Positions 1 through 9,085 are shown, counted from the first letter of the stretch. The stretch: 64,000 nt of DNA from Mycoplasmatota bacterium (GCA_018622495.1 CP076021.1:1178001-1242000), one strand, 5' to 3'. The notes: a model not told the origin generated them from the letters alone. Numbers and translations are program-made.

Positions 1-342
1 TGATTGTCCAAAAGAAATATTTCCAATAAATGGTTCTTGCAAAGCAGGTAATAATAACAATAATGGTGCAAAACTTCCACCAATGAGTAAGTAAATTGAT
101 AAGTGATCAAATCTTCTCATCACTGCTTTTGCAGTTTTGTGAAATAATGCATGATATATAGTACTCATCGTATATAAATTAACAATCCCAAATCCAAATA
201 CGATTGCTGCAAACACTTCAATCCCTGAGTCACTTTTAATCAGCATTAATATCATTGCGACAATCCCAAATAATGCCATGACACCATGGCTAATCGCATT
301 TGCTATTTCTTCACCTAATGTTTGTTGTTTATCAAGTTTCAT
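1..342 (-). CDS. Hemolysin III / YqfA-TrhA family membrane protein (3' part lies beyond the window)
   Basis: This gene is read on the minus strand and runs off the left edge, so only about the first 114 residues are visible. They contain a glutamate followed by NAISHG near the N-terminus, then a helix, a TIYHAL motif, and RRFDHLSIYLLIGG. This is the conserved pattern of the hemolysin III/PAQR-like seven-helix family, whose His and Asp residues are proposed to bind metal. Two ATGs are adjacent at 345 and 342. GAGGTG at 349-354 is better spaced for the one at 342. It is the last of four codirectional genes (pncB, trmL, aldo/keto reductase, this gene) with short gaps, so probably cotranscribed. 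The family name comes from a Bacillus cereus hemolysin; for most members the function is unknown, and a membrane-homeostasis role is more likely than haemolysis. Confidence 0.8.
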   Translation of the reverse strand, partial: MKLDKQQTLGEEIANAISHGVMALFGIVAMILMLIKSDSGIEVFAAIVFGFGIVNLYTMSTIYHALFHKTAKAVMRRFDHLSIYLLIGGSFAPLLLLLPALQEPFIGNISFGQS

Positions 343-361
343 CATTTCACCTCTTATTATG

Positions 362-1345
362 CTACCACAAATGATGCACTGTATCTTTTATATATTTATC
401 ATATATAGACTTTACAGCATCCATTTGTGCTTGACTAAAATCATCAATCGTAGTTGCTTTAACATTTGATAATATATGTTCTGGTTTACTCGCACCTGGA
501 ATGACTGTAGAAACCGCATCATGTGACAATATATATTTTAATGCAATTGGTGCTAAATCCTCTGTTTGAAAAACTTTTTTTAATGATTCGACAGCTTTTA
601 AACCTAGTGCATAATCTACACCACTAAATGTTTCACCTTTATCAAATGCTTGACCATCTCTATTATAATTTCTATGATCATTTTTACCAAATTTTGTATC
701 TAAATTATATTTACCTGTAAGTAACCCACTTGCAAGTGGCACACGTACAATCACACCTACATTTTTTTCTTTTGCAGTATCAAGAAAAACTTCTTCTGGT
801 TTTAATCGAAACATATTATAAATTATTTCTATGGCTTCTACACCAGGATATGTCATGGCTTTCATGCCTTCTTCAACAGTTTCAATACTCACACCATAAT
901 GCTTAATAATACCTTCTTGCTTAAACTGATCCATCCATTTAAACACTTGTGGTCTATCATAAACTTCACGTGGTGGACAATGTAATAACACCATATCTAA
1001 TTGATTAACGTCTAATCTTTTTCTAGATGCATCAATAAATGATCTTAAATTTTCTTCGTTATATCCATCTGCAGTATGCGGATTTAAACGTCTTCCCATT
1101 TTTGTAATGACAAAAGGTTTAACTTTTAATGCTTTATTAAATTGACCGATTGCAATTTCTGATTGCTGTTCTTGATATACATCTGCAGTATCAAAACAAT
1201 TAATGCCTAAATCAGTTGCTTGTTTTAATGTTTCTCTTGCGACATCTGGATTTAATCCTTCACCCCATTTGCCACCTAATTGCCATGTGCCAAGTGATAT
1301 TTCAGATACTTTGACACCTGTTTTTCCTAAGGTTCTATATTTCAT
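362..1345 (-). CDS. Aldo/keto reductase
   Basis: A 327-residue protein with the AKR (beta/alpha)8 barrel pattern. The N-terminus has LGKTGVKVSEISLGTWQLGG. The catalytic tetrad can be read as Asp52 and Tyr57 (in FDTADVYQ), Lys82 (in ITKMGRR) and His122 (in VLLHCPP). The C-terminal NADPH-binding stretch IPGASKPEHI is present. Such enzymes reduce aldehydes and ketones with NADPH in the cytosol; the substrate cannot be deduced. Length is normal for the general AKR/YhdN-like group. The start at 1345 has AGAGG upstream. It lies 23 nt downstream of trmL in the same direction. Confidence 0.9.
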   Translation of the reverse strand: MKYRTLGKTGVKVSEISLGTWQLGGKWGEGLNPDVARETLKQATDLGINCFDTADVYQEQQSEIAIGQFNKALKVKPFVITKMGRRLNPHTADGYNEENLRSFIDASRKRLDVNQLDMVLLHCPPREVYDRPQVFKWMDQFKQEGIIKHYGVSIETVEEGMKAMTYPGVEAIEIIYNMFRLKPEEVFLDTAKEKNVGVIVRVPLASGLLTGKYNLDTKFGKNDHRNYNRDGQAFDKGETFSGVDYALGLKAVESLKKVFQTEDLAPIALKYILSHDAVSTVIPGASKPEHILSNVKATTIDDFSQAQMDAVKSIYDKYIKDTVHHLW

Positions 1346-1368
1346 TGAATGCCTCTTTCTGTATATGA

Positions 1369-1893
1369 TTAATCATCAATAAACTGATCTAAAAAATCTT
1401 TGCCTTTATGTGTTTCAGGTTCACTTTTAAAAAGATTTGGAAATGACAGTTGTCTTAAAACCTCATAACCTACTAAAGCAACACAATTACTTAAATTAAT
1501 TGATCTTACTTTATCAGTTGTTGGAATTCTAAAACAACGATCTAAATGACTTGCAAGTATATGTTTTTCTATACCAGTAGATTCTTTTCCAAATACTAAG
1601 TATATGTCTTCTTTAACTGCTTTAAAATTAAAATCTGAATATGTCTTTTTCCCATATCTCGTTAAAAAGAAAAATTGTCCTTTATTTTCTTTTAAAAACG
1701 ATGGATAATCTTCATAAACCTTATAATCAATAAATTCATAATAATCTAATGCGCTTCTTTTTAATCTTTTTTCATCCAATCTGAATCCTAATGGTTCAAT
1801 TAAATGAAGTTTCGCACCTATAGCAACACAGGTACGCATAATATTTCCAGTGTTTTGAGGAATCTCTGGCTCAAATAATACAATATGTAACAT
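1369..1893 (-). CDS. trmL: tRNA (cytidine/uridine-34-2'-O)-methyltransferase TrmL
   Basis: A 174-residue SPOUT-superfamily methyltransferase. It starts MLHIVLFEPEIPQNTGNI, the typical N-terminal motif of TrmL/YibK, and has the knot region VFGKESTGI followed by IPTTDKVRSINLSNCVALV. The family transfers a methyl group from S-adenosylmethionine to the ribose of wobble base 34 of tRNA-Leu isoacceptors. The start codon is 2 nt after the pncB stop, so the two are translationally linked. The window also holds one tRNA-Leu (CAA), a potential substrate. Length matches the family; nothing is missing. Confidence 0.93.
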   Translation of the reverse strand: MLHIVLFEPEIPQNTGNIMRTCVAIGAKLHLIEPLGFRLDEKRLKRSALDYYEFIDYKVYEDYPSFLKENKGQFFFLTRYGKKTYSDFNFKAVKEDIYLVFGKESTGIEKHILASHLDRCFRIPTTDKVRSINLSNCVALVGYEVLRQLSFPNLFKSEPETHKGKDFLDQFIDD

Positions 1894-1895
1894 GT

Positions 1896-3335
1896 TTACG
1901 AACTCCTATATTTTTTAATCAGACTTTGTTTAAGTTCAAATAAATCTTTAGATAAATCAACATAATACTCATGTGGATTTTCTAATCTTAAGACTTCTGG
2001 CCATAATTGTGCCATTGATGTTTGACAATGTTTTCTAATGTCTTCAAGTGATGGTTTATCATATATAAGTTTACCATCTTCAAATATTTTAATTAATAAT
2101 GGTTTTACTTTAAAATTATTAACCATTTTCTTTTTCCAAGGATATAAAGGATGAAATAATTCATAAGGTATGGTTTCATCAATTGTTTCATCATGAAGTG
2201 TAATCACATCAGCTTCTGCCATACCATTTTCATCATAAAAACGATAGACTTGCTTAAATGCTGGAATCGTTGTTTTTTGGATGTTTTCACTTATCTTTAT
2301 TTTAGGTTCCAACTCACCATTTTTTTCAATAGCTGCAAGCTTAAATACACCACCAAAAACCGCTTCTGATCGTGCTGTAACTAAACGTTCTCCAACACCA
2401 AAAGTATCAATTTGTGCACCTTGTGCAATTAATTCTTTAATCAAATATTCATCTAATGAGTTTGAAACTGTAATTTTAGTCTTTGTTAATCCCGCTTCAT
2501 CGAGCATTTCTCGCGCTTTTTTCGTAAGATACGTTAAATCCCCACTATCTAAGCGAATTCCTTTTAAATACTCACCGTGAGGCTCTAATATCTCTTTATG
2601 AACGCGTATGGCATTAGGAATACCTTGTTTTAATGTATTATATGTATCAACTAATAATAAAGTTGCTTTTGGATATGTTTTTGCATAAGCGACAAATGCT
2701 TCATATTCACTATCATATGATTGTATATAACTATGTGCCATAGTACCTAGTGCTGGTATTTTATACTGGTAATCTGCATAAGTATTAGATGTGCCAAGTA
2801 CACCAGCAATATATGCTGCTCTTGCACCATAAATTGATGCATCATAACCATGCGCACGACGTGCACCAAACTCTAAGACTGAGCGTCCTTGTGCTGCTCT
2901 TACAATTCTAGCTGCTTTAGTCGCAATCAATGATTGATGATTAATTGTTAATAACAACATTGTTTCAACTAACTGACATTCTATAATAGGGCCTTTAACT
3001 GTAATTAAAGGTTCTTGAGGAAAAATAGGTGTACCTTCTTCAATCGCGTATACGTCACTTGTAAATTTAAAATTTTCTAAATATTTTAAAAAATCACGAT
3101 CAAATATTTCTTTTGATTTTAAATAGTCGATTTCTGATTTTGAAAATTCAAGCGTATCCAAATAATCAATCACTTGTTCTAGTCCTGCAAAGATAGCATA
3201 ACCGCCACGATCAGGTACATTTCTAAAAAAAACATCGAATACAGCAATTTGTTCATGTTTACCATCTTTGAAATAACCATTCGCCATCGTTAATTCATAA
3301 AAATCCATGAGTAAAGTCAATTTTCTTTCTTCCAT
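1896..3335 (-). CDS. pncB: Nicotinate phosphoribosyltransferase
   Basis: A 479-residue NAPRTase that converts nicotinate, PRPP and ATP to nicotinate mononucleotide in NAD salvage. Family landmarks are MDFYELTMANGYF near the N-terminus, FGARRAHGYDASIYGARAA in the middle, GTMAHSYIQSY, the PRPP-site region RLDSGDL and FGVGERLVTA. The start at 3335 is preceded by AAGGAGG. It heads a codirectional run with trmL, the aldo/keto reductase and the hemolysin-III-like gene. It is divergent from yaaA, with the control regions of both in the 87-nt gap. Salvage of nicotinate rather than de novo NAD synthesis would suit a small genome. Confidence 0.95.
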   Translation of the reverse strand: MEERKLTLLMDFYELTMANGYFKDGKHEQIAVFDVFFRNVPDRGGYAIFAGLEQVIDYLDTLEFSKSEIDYLKSKEIFDRDFLKYLENFKFTSDVYAIEEGTPIFPQEPLITVKGPIIECQLVETMLLLTINHQSLIATKAARIVRAAQGRSVLEFGARRAHGYDASIYGARAAYIAGVLGTSNTYADYQYKIPALGTMAHSYIQSYDSEYEAFVAYAKTYPKATLLLVDTYNTLKQGIPNAIRVHKEILEPHGEYLKGIRLDSGDLTYLTKKAREMLDEAGLTKTKITVSNSLDEYLIKELIAQGAQIDTFGVGERLVTARSEAVFGGVFKLAAIEKNGELEPKIKISENIQKTTIPAFKQVYRFYDENGMAEADVITLHDETIDETIPYELFHPLYPWKKKMVNNFKVKPLLIKIFEDGKLIYDKPSLEDIRKHCQTSMAQLWPEVLRLENPHEYYVDLSKDLFELKQSLIKKYRSS

Positions 3336-3388
3336 AAGTTAAACCTCCTTATGCACTATCTATTCTAACATTTTTTTATATTTTTTGT

Positions 3389-3394
3389 TATAAT
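3389..3394 (+). promoter_or_regulatory. Probable extended -10 promoter of yaaA
   Basis: TATAAT preceded by TGT (TG-N extended -10) lies 29 nt upstream of the yaaA ATG, with no good -35 at 17 bp. A GCGAGGT ribosome binding site lies between it and the start at 3423. Confidence 0.5.
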
Positions 3395-3422
3395 TAGTTT
3401 AACTAAAGCGAGGTATCAATTC

Positions 3423-4133
3423 ATGATCATTTGTATTTCACCAGCAAAAACTTTCAATATTCAACCATATAGTATCAATCAAAAGCCTTATTTAAACAAA
3501 GGTGCACATATGATGATTGATAAATTAAAAACATTAGATAAACAAACCATTATAAAAAAAATGAAGGTCTCTGAAAAGTTAGCCCATCAAATCATGGATG
3601 ATTATGCACATTTTGGTCAAGTGAAAAATGCTGCTATTTTTTCATATTATGGACATCAATATAGACATTTTAATATTGCTTCTCTCGACCCATCTTTTTA
3701 TCCAAATCTTAAAAAACATTTATTCATTTTATCAGCGGTCTATGGAATCTTAAATGCTCTTGATGATATTAGTGTTTACCGTTTAGAAATGCAAGATAAA
3801 AGTATCATGAATCTTTATGATTATTGGTCACCAAAAATTCCAGCATATATTCATAAATTTCATAAAGGAGAAACGATTATTAATCTATGTTCAAAAGAAT
3901 ATGGAAAAATCATTGAACCTTTAGAAAATACCATTACCATTGATATTTTTCAACTCAAACAAAACAAACTGAGCATTCATAGTATGGAAGCTAAACGTAT
4001 GCGTGGATTATTCGCAAGATATTTAGTCGAACATCCTGATGCTAATTTAAAACATATTAATATTGATGGTTATCATTTTAATGAAGAAAAATCTAATTGT
4101 CATCATTACGTGTACATCAAGGAGATAATATGA
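3423..4133 (+). CDS. yaaA: YaaA family peroxide-stress protein (DUF328)
   Basis: A 236-residue protein starting MIICISPAKTF, the YaaA hallmark. It also has the conserved FSYYGHQYR, LSAVYGILNALD and LYDYWSPKI segments and NLCSKEYGKII. In E. coli YaaA lowers intracellular free iron and protects DNA during hydrogen peroxide stress; here the role is inferred from family. The gene ends in TGA inside an ATGA overlap with the next start codon, which couples translation of the two genes and shows that TGA is a stop. Confidence 0.9.
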   Translation: MIICISPAKTFNIQPYSINQKPYLNKGAHMMIDKLKTLDKQTIIKKMKVSEKLAHQIMDDYAHFGQVKNAAIFSYYGHQYRHFNIASLDPSFYPNLKKHLFILSAVYGILNALDDISVYRLEMQDKSIMNLYDYWSPKIPAYIHKFHKGETIINLCSKEYGKIIEPLENTITIDIFQLKQNKLSIHSMEAKRMRGLFARYLVEHPDANLKHINIDGYHFNEEKSNCHHYVYIKEII

Positions 4134-5620
4134 AAAGATTATTAAAAATGATTTTAAGTCGAACTTCATTCATTCTACTTTTGCTATTATTACAAATTGC
4201 ATTATTTTTTGTCATTCTTACATATGTATCCCAATATAGAATTATAAGTGTATCCATGTATGCAATATCTATTATGATTGTTATGTATTTATTGTATAAC
4301 GAAGAAAATCCAATTTATAAACTATCATGGATTATTCCAATCTTGTTATTTCCATTATTTGGTGGGGTATTTTATTTATTTTATCGACAAAGAAATGTTA
4401 GTAAAAAACAACTGAATAAATTTATGGAAATTGAAAAAGAACGTAATGCTTATTTTCATCAATCCCAAAAACATAAAATTGATCACAATATCTCAAAATA
4501 TATGAATTATAATAATTACATTAGTGATTTTCATACAAGTACAACCTTTTTAGCATCTGGTGAACAAATGTTTGAAGCAATGAAACGTGACTTATCACAA
4601 GCAAAGAAATATATATTTTTAGAATTTTTTATCATCAAACATGGAAAAATGTGGTCAGATATTTTAAATATCTTAAAAGAAAAAGCTAGTCAAGGTGTTG
4701 AAATATACTTATTATATGATGATTTCGGTTCTTCTTCACTAACTTCTAACTATAAAAAGACACTCCAATCATTTAATATTCACACTGCTGTATTTAATCC
4801 AATGCGTATTCATCTTAATTTCGCAATGAATTATAGAGACCATCAAAAACTTGTTATTATTGACGGAAAATTGGCTTACACAGGTGGTATCAATATAGGT
4901 GATGAATATATTAATTTAGAACATCCATTTGGTCATTGGAAAGATGCTGGTATAAAATTAGAAGGTCCAGCAGTATCGACATTAGTCTATAACTACTGTA
5001 ATGTCTTAAAATTTACAAGTGATATCAATATCGCTCCAAAAGATTACATTAATTCTGATTTTGATCTTAACACCAAGCAATCAATGGTTATCCCTTTTTC
5101 TGATAATCCTATTGATCAAGAACTTATTAATAAAAACATATATATGTCTATGATCATGCAAGCAAAAAAAGAAATTTATATCACAACACCTTATCTTATT
5201 ATTGATTCCGAAATCAGTACAGCATTAAAATTAGCTGCGAAATCTGGAGTTCAAGTTAATATTATTATCCCTTATATCCCAGATAAAAAAATTGTCTTTA
5301 TGGTTACTGAATCATATGCTGATGAACTGATGCATTCTGGTGTTAATGTTTATCAGTATAAACCAGGTTTCATTCATTCGAAAATGATTATTGTAGATCA
5401 AGAAATCGCAATGATTGGTACTGCTAATCTTGATTTTAGATCACTTTATCTTCATTTTGAAAATAGTGTCTATTTAGAAAATAAAAAAACCATACAAGAT
5501 ATGCATGATTTTTGTTTAGAAACAATTGATGAATCTGTATTGATGAATGATCTTAAACCAAGACCAGTCATTGTGAGAATTTTAAAAGTATTACTTAGAG
5601 GTTTCGCATCAATTATGTAG
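4130..5620 (+). CDS. cls: Cardiolipin synthase (phospholipase D superfamily)
   Basis: A 496-residue membrane enzyme that condenses phosphatidylglycerols to cardiolipin. Two hydrophobic helices fill roughly residues 9-35 and 40-85, and two HxKxxxxD catalytic motifs follow: HQKLVIID near residue 237 and HSKMIIVD near residue 416. Length is normal for Firmicutes Cls. I chose the ATG at 4130 because AAGGAG lies 7 nt upstream and the start overlaps the yaaA stop as ATGA. An alternative start at 4097 lacks such a site and would add 11 residues without hydrophobic character. The 3' end overlaps the convergent membrane-protein gene by 8 nt. Confidence 0.93.
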   Translation: MKRLLKMILSRTSFILLLLLLQIALFFVILTYVSQYRIISVSMYAISIMIVMYLLYNEENPIYKLSWIIPILLFPLFGGVFYLFYRQRNVSKKQLNKFMEIEKERNAYFHQSQKHKIDHNISKYMNYNNYISDFHTSTTFLASGEQMFEAMKRDLSQAKKYIFLEFFIIKHGKMWSDILNILKEKASQGVEIYLLYDDFGSSSLTSNYKKTLQSFNIHTAVFNPMRIHLNFAMNYRDHQKLVIIDGKLAYTGGINIGDEYINLEHPFGHWKDAGIKLEGPAVSTLVYNYCNVLKFTSDINIAPKDYINSDFDLNTKQSMVIPFSDNPIDQELINKNIYMSMIMQAKKEIYITTPYLIIDSEISTALKLAAKSGVQVNIIIPYIPDKKIVFMVTESYADELMHSGVNVYQYKPGFIHSKMIIVDQEIAMIGTANLDFRSLYLHFENSVYLENKKTIQDMHDFCLETIDESVLMNDLKPRPVIVRILKVLLRGFASIM

Positions 5621-6299
5621 TTGGATCTATTATATCAGTTTGTACTTCTCTTTTAAATGTTTTATAGATAAGTATCAAAGCTAATAAGCCATTAATACAA
5701 CCTATGACTAAACCTATAATAGCACTGCTATATTCATTTGTTAATCCAGTGATTTCATCTTGATTAACATACGATAAAATGACATAATTTGTAAGACCGA
5801 TTGCGACTAGCGCACTTGAAAGATTCACAGACTTTAATGAAATAAATAATATATCTTTACTCCTGCTTGAACGAATAAGTCCGTAAATAGCAACACCAAG
5901 TTCGATAAAAGCAATCATAACAATCGCAATACCAATAAAACCACTAAATTCAAATTCAGCACTCATATAAAATAACCTTGCCATATATATAATGTAGAAG
6001 ACCGCAGATGTTAATAACATAAAATTAATGCGATAAGCATATTTCTTCTCTTTTTGAAGTTCACCTAATGAACGATCAATTGCTCTAAAATACATTTGTT
6101 TAGATAAACCTACCATTAATGTATATAAACTAGAGACAATCAAAAAAATAGAGGATAAATATATCGCCATTAAAATCTTACCAGCTGCAACAATAAAGTT
6201 AAGCACCATTGTTACGACGTGAATCATATGTTGTCTATGTTTGAAATCACTTTTTATAAATCTTTTGACTAAGTGATTAATCTTCTGTTTTAAAGTCAT
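5613..6299 (-). CDS. Polytopic membrane protein, unrecognised
   Basis: A 228-residue protein that I cannot assign to a family. After a basic N-terminus (residues 1-25), about six hydrophobic segments alternate with charged loops: roughly 28-65, 88-110, 118-142, 150-172 and 185-215. A basic cytoplasmic loop near residues 70-88 (RAIDRSLGELQKEKK) and a second at RSSRSKD are visible. No catalytic motif or signal peptidase site is seen. It overlaps the end of cls by 8 nt convergently and lies downstream of another membrane protein, separated by a terminator. Confidence 0.65.
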   Translation of the reverse strand: MTLKQKINHLVKRFIKSDFKHRQHMIHVVTMVLNFIVAAGKILMAIYLSSIFLIVSSLYTLMVGLSKQMYFRAIDRSLGELQKEKKYAYRINFMLLTSAVFYIIYMARLFYMSAEFEFSGFIGIAIVMIAFIELGVAIYGLIRSSRSKDILFISLKSVNLSSALVAIGLTNYVILSYVNQDEITGLTNEYSSAIIGLVIGCINGLLALILIYKTFKREVQTDIIDPTT

Positions 6300-6365
6300 A
6301 ACCTACCTCGTGTGTCTTATTATAAAACATTTTATATCTAAAAAGCAAAATATGGTATTTTAAGT

Positions 6366-6396
6366 AAAAAAAAGCATTCTATACGAATGCTTTTTA
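6366..6396 (-). terminator. Intrinsic terminator after the 6412-7110 gene
   Basis: AAAGCATTC (6371-6379), a 5-nt loop and GAATGCTTT (6385-6393) form a 9-bp stem. On the minus strand it is followed by an unbroken T run, and it lies directly beyond the stop of the minus-strand gene. Confidence 0.8.
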
Positions 6397-6411
6397 CTTT
6401 AATTAATTGAT

Positions 6412-7110
6412 TTAGCTTCTTAAAAATCCAATAATACCAAATGCGTAACCTACAATAAAGAATGCATAAGTAACAAGATATAATGCAATACCAGTAATCA
6501 TATACCAATCAGCTGTAAATAAAGTTGCACTTGCTATAGAAGGTAATGCTGCAACAATAACTGCAAATAACATAAAGATTAAACCAGCTCTTACAAGTGT
6601 TACTGAGAATCTCTTAGGTTTTTTATTTGCAAATAATCCCCATAAAAATAATACTAATAGAAGACTTGCGCCTGGTACAACATATGGTGATACATTAATA
6701 AGTTGATCTAAATAACTACTTACTAAATCTACACCACTTGTTACAAATGATGGCACTGCTAATAAAGTTCCTGCAAATAAACCATTTGCATTATCAGCTG
6801 CATCAGCAAATACAAATACTAATAAAACTGTAATTAATAATCTTAATATAATACCTTTTCTAAGTGCCCAAGTTAATAGTAATAAACCAACAATTAATCC
6901 AAGTAGTGCATAAGACTCAACAGCAAATCCGACTTGTGAGGTAATATCACCTACCATATTTGCATAAGGCTCTAAATTTGCAACTAAACTATATGAACTA
7001 TTTGCTAACACCAATTCACTTGCAATTAGCACTGACGATGCTAATAACAAAATGAAGCCAAGTGTTCTAATTATTTTACCAAGAATCCCATTACTAACGC
7101 GATTATTCAT
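6412..7110 (-). CDS. Polytopic membrane protein, unrecognised
   Basis: A 232-residue protein with about six transmembrane segments: around residues 15-35, 60-82, 88-108, 140-160, 172-195 and 205-228. Small residues and Val/Leu/Ala dominate, and the loops carry few charges. The pattern resembles small integral membrane proteins of mollicutes, but I recognise no family. A promoter-like TTGATA/TAAAAT pair lies upstream at 7142-7171 and a strong terminator follows, so it is probably transcribed alone. Confidence 0.65.
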   Translation of the reverse strand: MNNRVSNGILGKIIRTLGFILLLASSVLIASELVLANSSYSLVANLEPYANMVGDITSQVGFAVESYALLGLIVGLLLLTWALRKGIILRLLITVLLVFVFADAADNANGLFAGTLLAVPSFVTSGVDLVSSYLDQLINVSPYVVPGASLLLVLFLWGLFANKKPKRFSVTLVRAGLIFMLFAVIVAALPSIASATLFTADWYMITGIALYLVTYAFFIVGYAFGIIGFLRS

Positions 7111-7141
7111 AATTTCACCCTTTTTCCCAATTTATAGTATT

Positions 7142-7171
7142 ATTTTATCATATACTTATATAAGTTATCAA
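7142..7171 (-). promoter_or_regulatory. Promoter of the 6412-7110 membrane protein gene
   Basis: Reading the minus strand, TTGATA (7166-7171) and TAAAAT (7142-7147) are separated by 18 bp. AAAGGGTG precedes the ATG at 7110. Confidence 0.55.
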
Positions 7172-7179
7172 TTTTTTTG

Positions 7180-8241
7180 TTAAATATCATTGTTTACTGC
7201 AAGATCTCCATCATTAATAAGATGATATTTTCTAAATATCAAATCAATAAAATATACAAGTACACTACCACCAACTAAAATGAAAATAATCATAAGCCAT
7301 GCTTTTAATGAATAATCCATCGCGTCTAAGGTTTGAAGTTGTCCAACTAAAGCAGATGTTCCCATCCCAGCACCATATGCTGTAGTTTCAGCATCTAGTG
7401 GTAATACAATGATTGGTGCAAGTATTGCAGATGTAATAATTGTCGGTAACCAAATCATTGGTTTTTTTAATATATTTTTAAATTGTAACATTGATGTTCC
7501 AATAGCTATTGAAAATACCATGCCAATATTATTATCTTTTCTTGATTGAACTGCAAAACCAATCATTTGTACACTACATCCAACAACTGCTGCTGCGCCA
7601 GCTAATCCATCAAGATTAATTGCGATTGCAATTGCTGCACTTGATAGTGGTGATGTTAATAACATACCCATAACAACTGCTAGTATCATTGACATCGGTA
7701 GTGGTGCAAATAATGTTGCTTGATCAATACCAACTGATATTTGAGTTAATGCCCATCCTAATGGTCCACTTAAGACAAGTGTTAACACAAGTGCTACAAA
7801 TGATCCTAAAATAGGTACTAAAACAATATCCACAGGTGTTTTTTTAACCCATACATATTTTAAAAACATAATGGTTAATACAACAACGAAATAAATTGTT
7901 ATTGGATTATTAAAATATACTTTATAAAGAACTGCAAGTGCATCAGCGCTTGGTATAATCCCTTCGCCGAAAACAAAACTAAAGCTAGCTGCAATACCAC
8001 CAGATATGGATGCAACAACCATTTTTAATCCATCCATTTTTAAACTAAGTGCTATACCTATACCAATACCTACACCCATAAGTCCTTTTAAAGCATTTGA
8101 AAGTGTTACTGAAATTAATGTTGCATTAAGAAGTGTTCCAATTTGTCCTATGATAACACCAATAATTAATGTTGCAAATAAACCATAAACCATACCGTTC
8201 ATTGTTGTCATTACAAATTTTTTAAATGTCATGTTTTCCAT
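7180..8241 (-). CDS. PTS-type EIIC-like permease (PTS_EIIC_2 group)
   Basis: A 353-residue polytopic membrane protein. It begins MTFKKFVMTTMNGMVYGLFATLIIGVIIGQIG, with about nine glycine- and alanine-rich hydrophobic segments and the LPMSMILAVVMGMLLTSPLSSAAIAIA stretch typical of the PF13303-like EIIC group. No EIIA or EIIB gene is adjacent. Stand-alone members of this group are common in Firmicutes, and whether they transport sugars through the phosphotransferase system is unclear. It is divergent from the broken gene at 8373 and has GAGAGGAAG upstream of its ATG. Confidence 0.75.
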   Translation of the reverse strand: MENMTFKKFVMTTMNGMVYGLFATLIIGVIIGQIGTLLNATLISVTLSNALKGLMGVGIGIGIALSLKMDGLKMVVASISGGIAASFSFVFGEGIIPSADALAVLYKVYFNNPITIYFVVVLTIMFLKYVWVKKTPVDIVLVPILGSFVALVLTLVLSGPLGWALTQISVGIDQATLFAPLPMSMILAVVMGMLLTSPLSSAAIAIAINLDGLAGAAAVVGCSVQMIGFAVQSRKDNNIGMVFSIAIGTSMLQFKNILKKPMIWLPTIITSAILAPIIVLPLDAETTAYGAGMGTSALVGQLQTLDAMDYSLKAWLMIIFILVGGSVLVYFIDLIFRKYHLINDGDLAVNNDI

Positions 8242-8372
8242 TACTTATCTTCCTCTCATCTACTATCTAGAATATATTTTATCATATCATGTTATGAATA
8301 TTTGTGTTTATGTTATTTATTGATAACACAAAATGACAAAAATACTCTATAATGTATATATTGAGGTGCAGT

Positions 8373-8951
8373 ATGAAAAAAAAGGAAAAAAGTTATTTAA
8401 GACAAATTTATGCATACGATGAAGCTGATAAATCATATCTTATTGATTTATCACTTGATAAATATGAAGAAATTTTTAATGATTGGGATGCTGGTCCTTT
8501 AAAGAAAAAAGCAATGAATCCGTAACTTGAAACATATTTAGATGAAACAGCTTATGAGATTCCACTAAAACATAAAATAAAAATAGTATTTGCTTTGCCA
8601 GAAAATGTTGAAGATAATCAAAAAGAATCGATCATTAAAGATGTATTTAAAAACTATTATCGTGCAATGAATCACTTCTTAACAAGAGACATGAAAACAA
8701 GTTATCGTAAAATGGCTATCTATATTATGTTAGGATTTATTTTTATTGTGACATCTACTTTAATGGATTACTTATTGGATGCTACCATATTAAAAGATAT
8801 ATTGTCTCAAGGTATATTTATCGGTGGTTGGGTACTCATGTGGGAAGCATTTTCTCTATTCTTTTTTGTCTTATATGATTCTAGGGATAAAAGGAAACGC
8901 TACATCCGTTTTATAAATAGTAAAATTATTTTCCGATATATAAAAAAATAG
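8373..8951 (+). pseudogene. Two-helix membrane protein gene interrupted by an in-frame TAA
   Basis: From the ATG at 8373 (GAGGTG upstream) the frame stays open for 192 codons to 8951, except for one TAA at 8523-8525 (codon 51). The sequence on both sides looks coding: 5' ...NDWDAGPLKKKAMNP, then stop, then LETYLDETAYEIPLKH. A Glu (GAA) at the stop would fit the acidic context. The second half has two hydrophobic helices near residues 112-132 and 146-168 and ends in a basic tail. I recognise the general shape of conserved hypothetical membrane proteins with a soluble N-terminal part, but no function. A TTG at 8595 could restart the C-terminal part, but no ribosome binding site is obvious. The stop is either a real nonsense mutation or a sequence error. 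Confidence 0.7.
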
Positions 8952-8976
8952 CACCTATTAATTTAGGTGTTTTTTT
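8952..8976 (+). terminator. Intrinsic terminator after the 8373-8951 gene
   Basis: CACCTA and TAGGTG form a 6-bp stem with a 6-nt loop, followed by seven T residues. It separates this gene from the convergent tRNA gene. Confidence 0.8.
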
Positions 8977-8977
8977 A

Positions 8978-9064
8978 TGGTCCCCGCGGCCGGGCTCGAA
9001 CCAGCACGGACTTTCATCCACCAGATTTTGAGTCTCGCACGTCTACCAATTTCATCACGCGGGG
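8978..9064 (-). tRNA. tRNA-Leu, anticodon CAA
   Basis: The minus strand folds as an 87-nt class II tRNA with CCA encoded. The acceptor is CCCCGCG/CGCGGGG with discriminator A. The D-loop has AAATTGGTAGA and the variable arm has a GGA/TCC stem. The T arm is GCTGG-TTCGAGC-CCGGC. The anticodon loop CTCAAAA places CAA at 34-36, reading UUG. The anticodon stem CGAGA/TCTGG contains one G-G mismatch at the second pair (28-42), where most leucine tRNAs have a Watson-Crick pair. The long variable arm confirms the leucine class. Upstream lies a consensus-like promoter. Confidence 0.93.
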
Positions 9065-9085
9065 TTATTCTTTAAATGCTTATAT

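Noticed and set aside
278-469. Small plus-strand open frames lying over clear genes throughout the window.
   Set aside because: They have no ribosome binding sites or recognisable sequence and are antisense shadows of well-supported genes.
4097-4129. Earlier start for cls.
   Set aside because: No ribosome binding site; the ATGA-coupled start at 4130 has AAGGAG.
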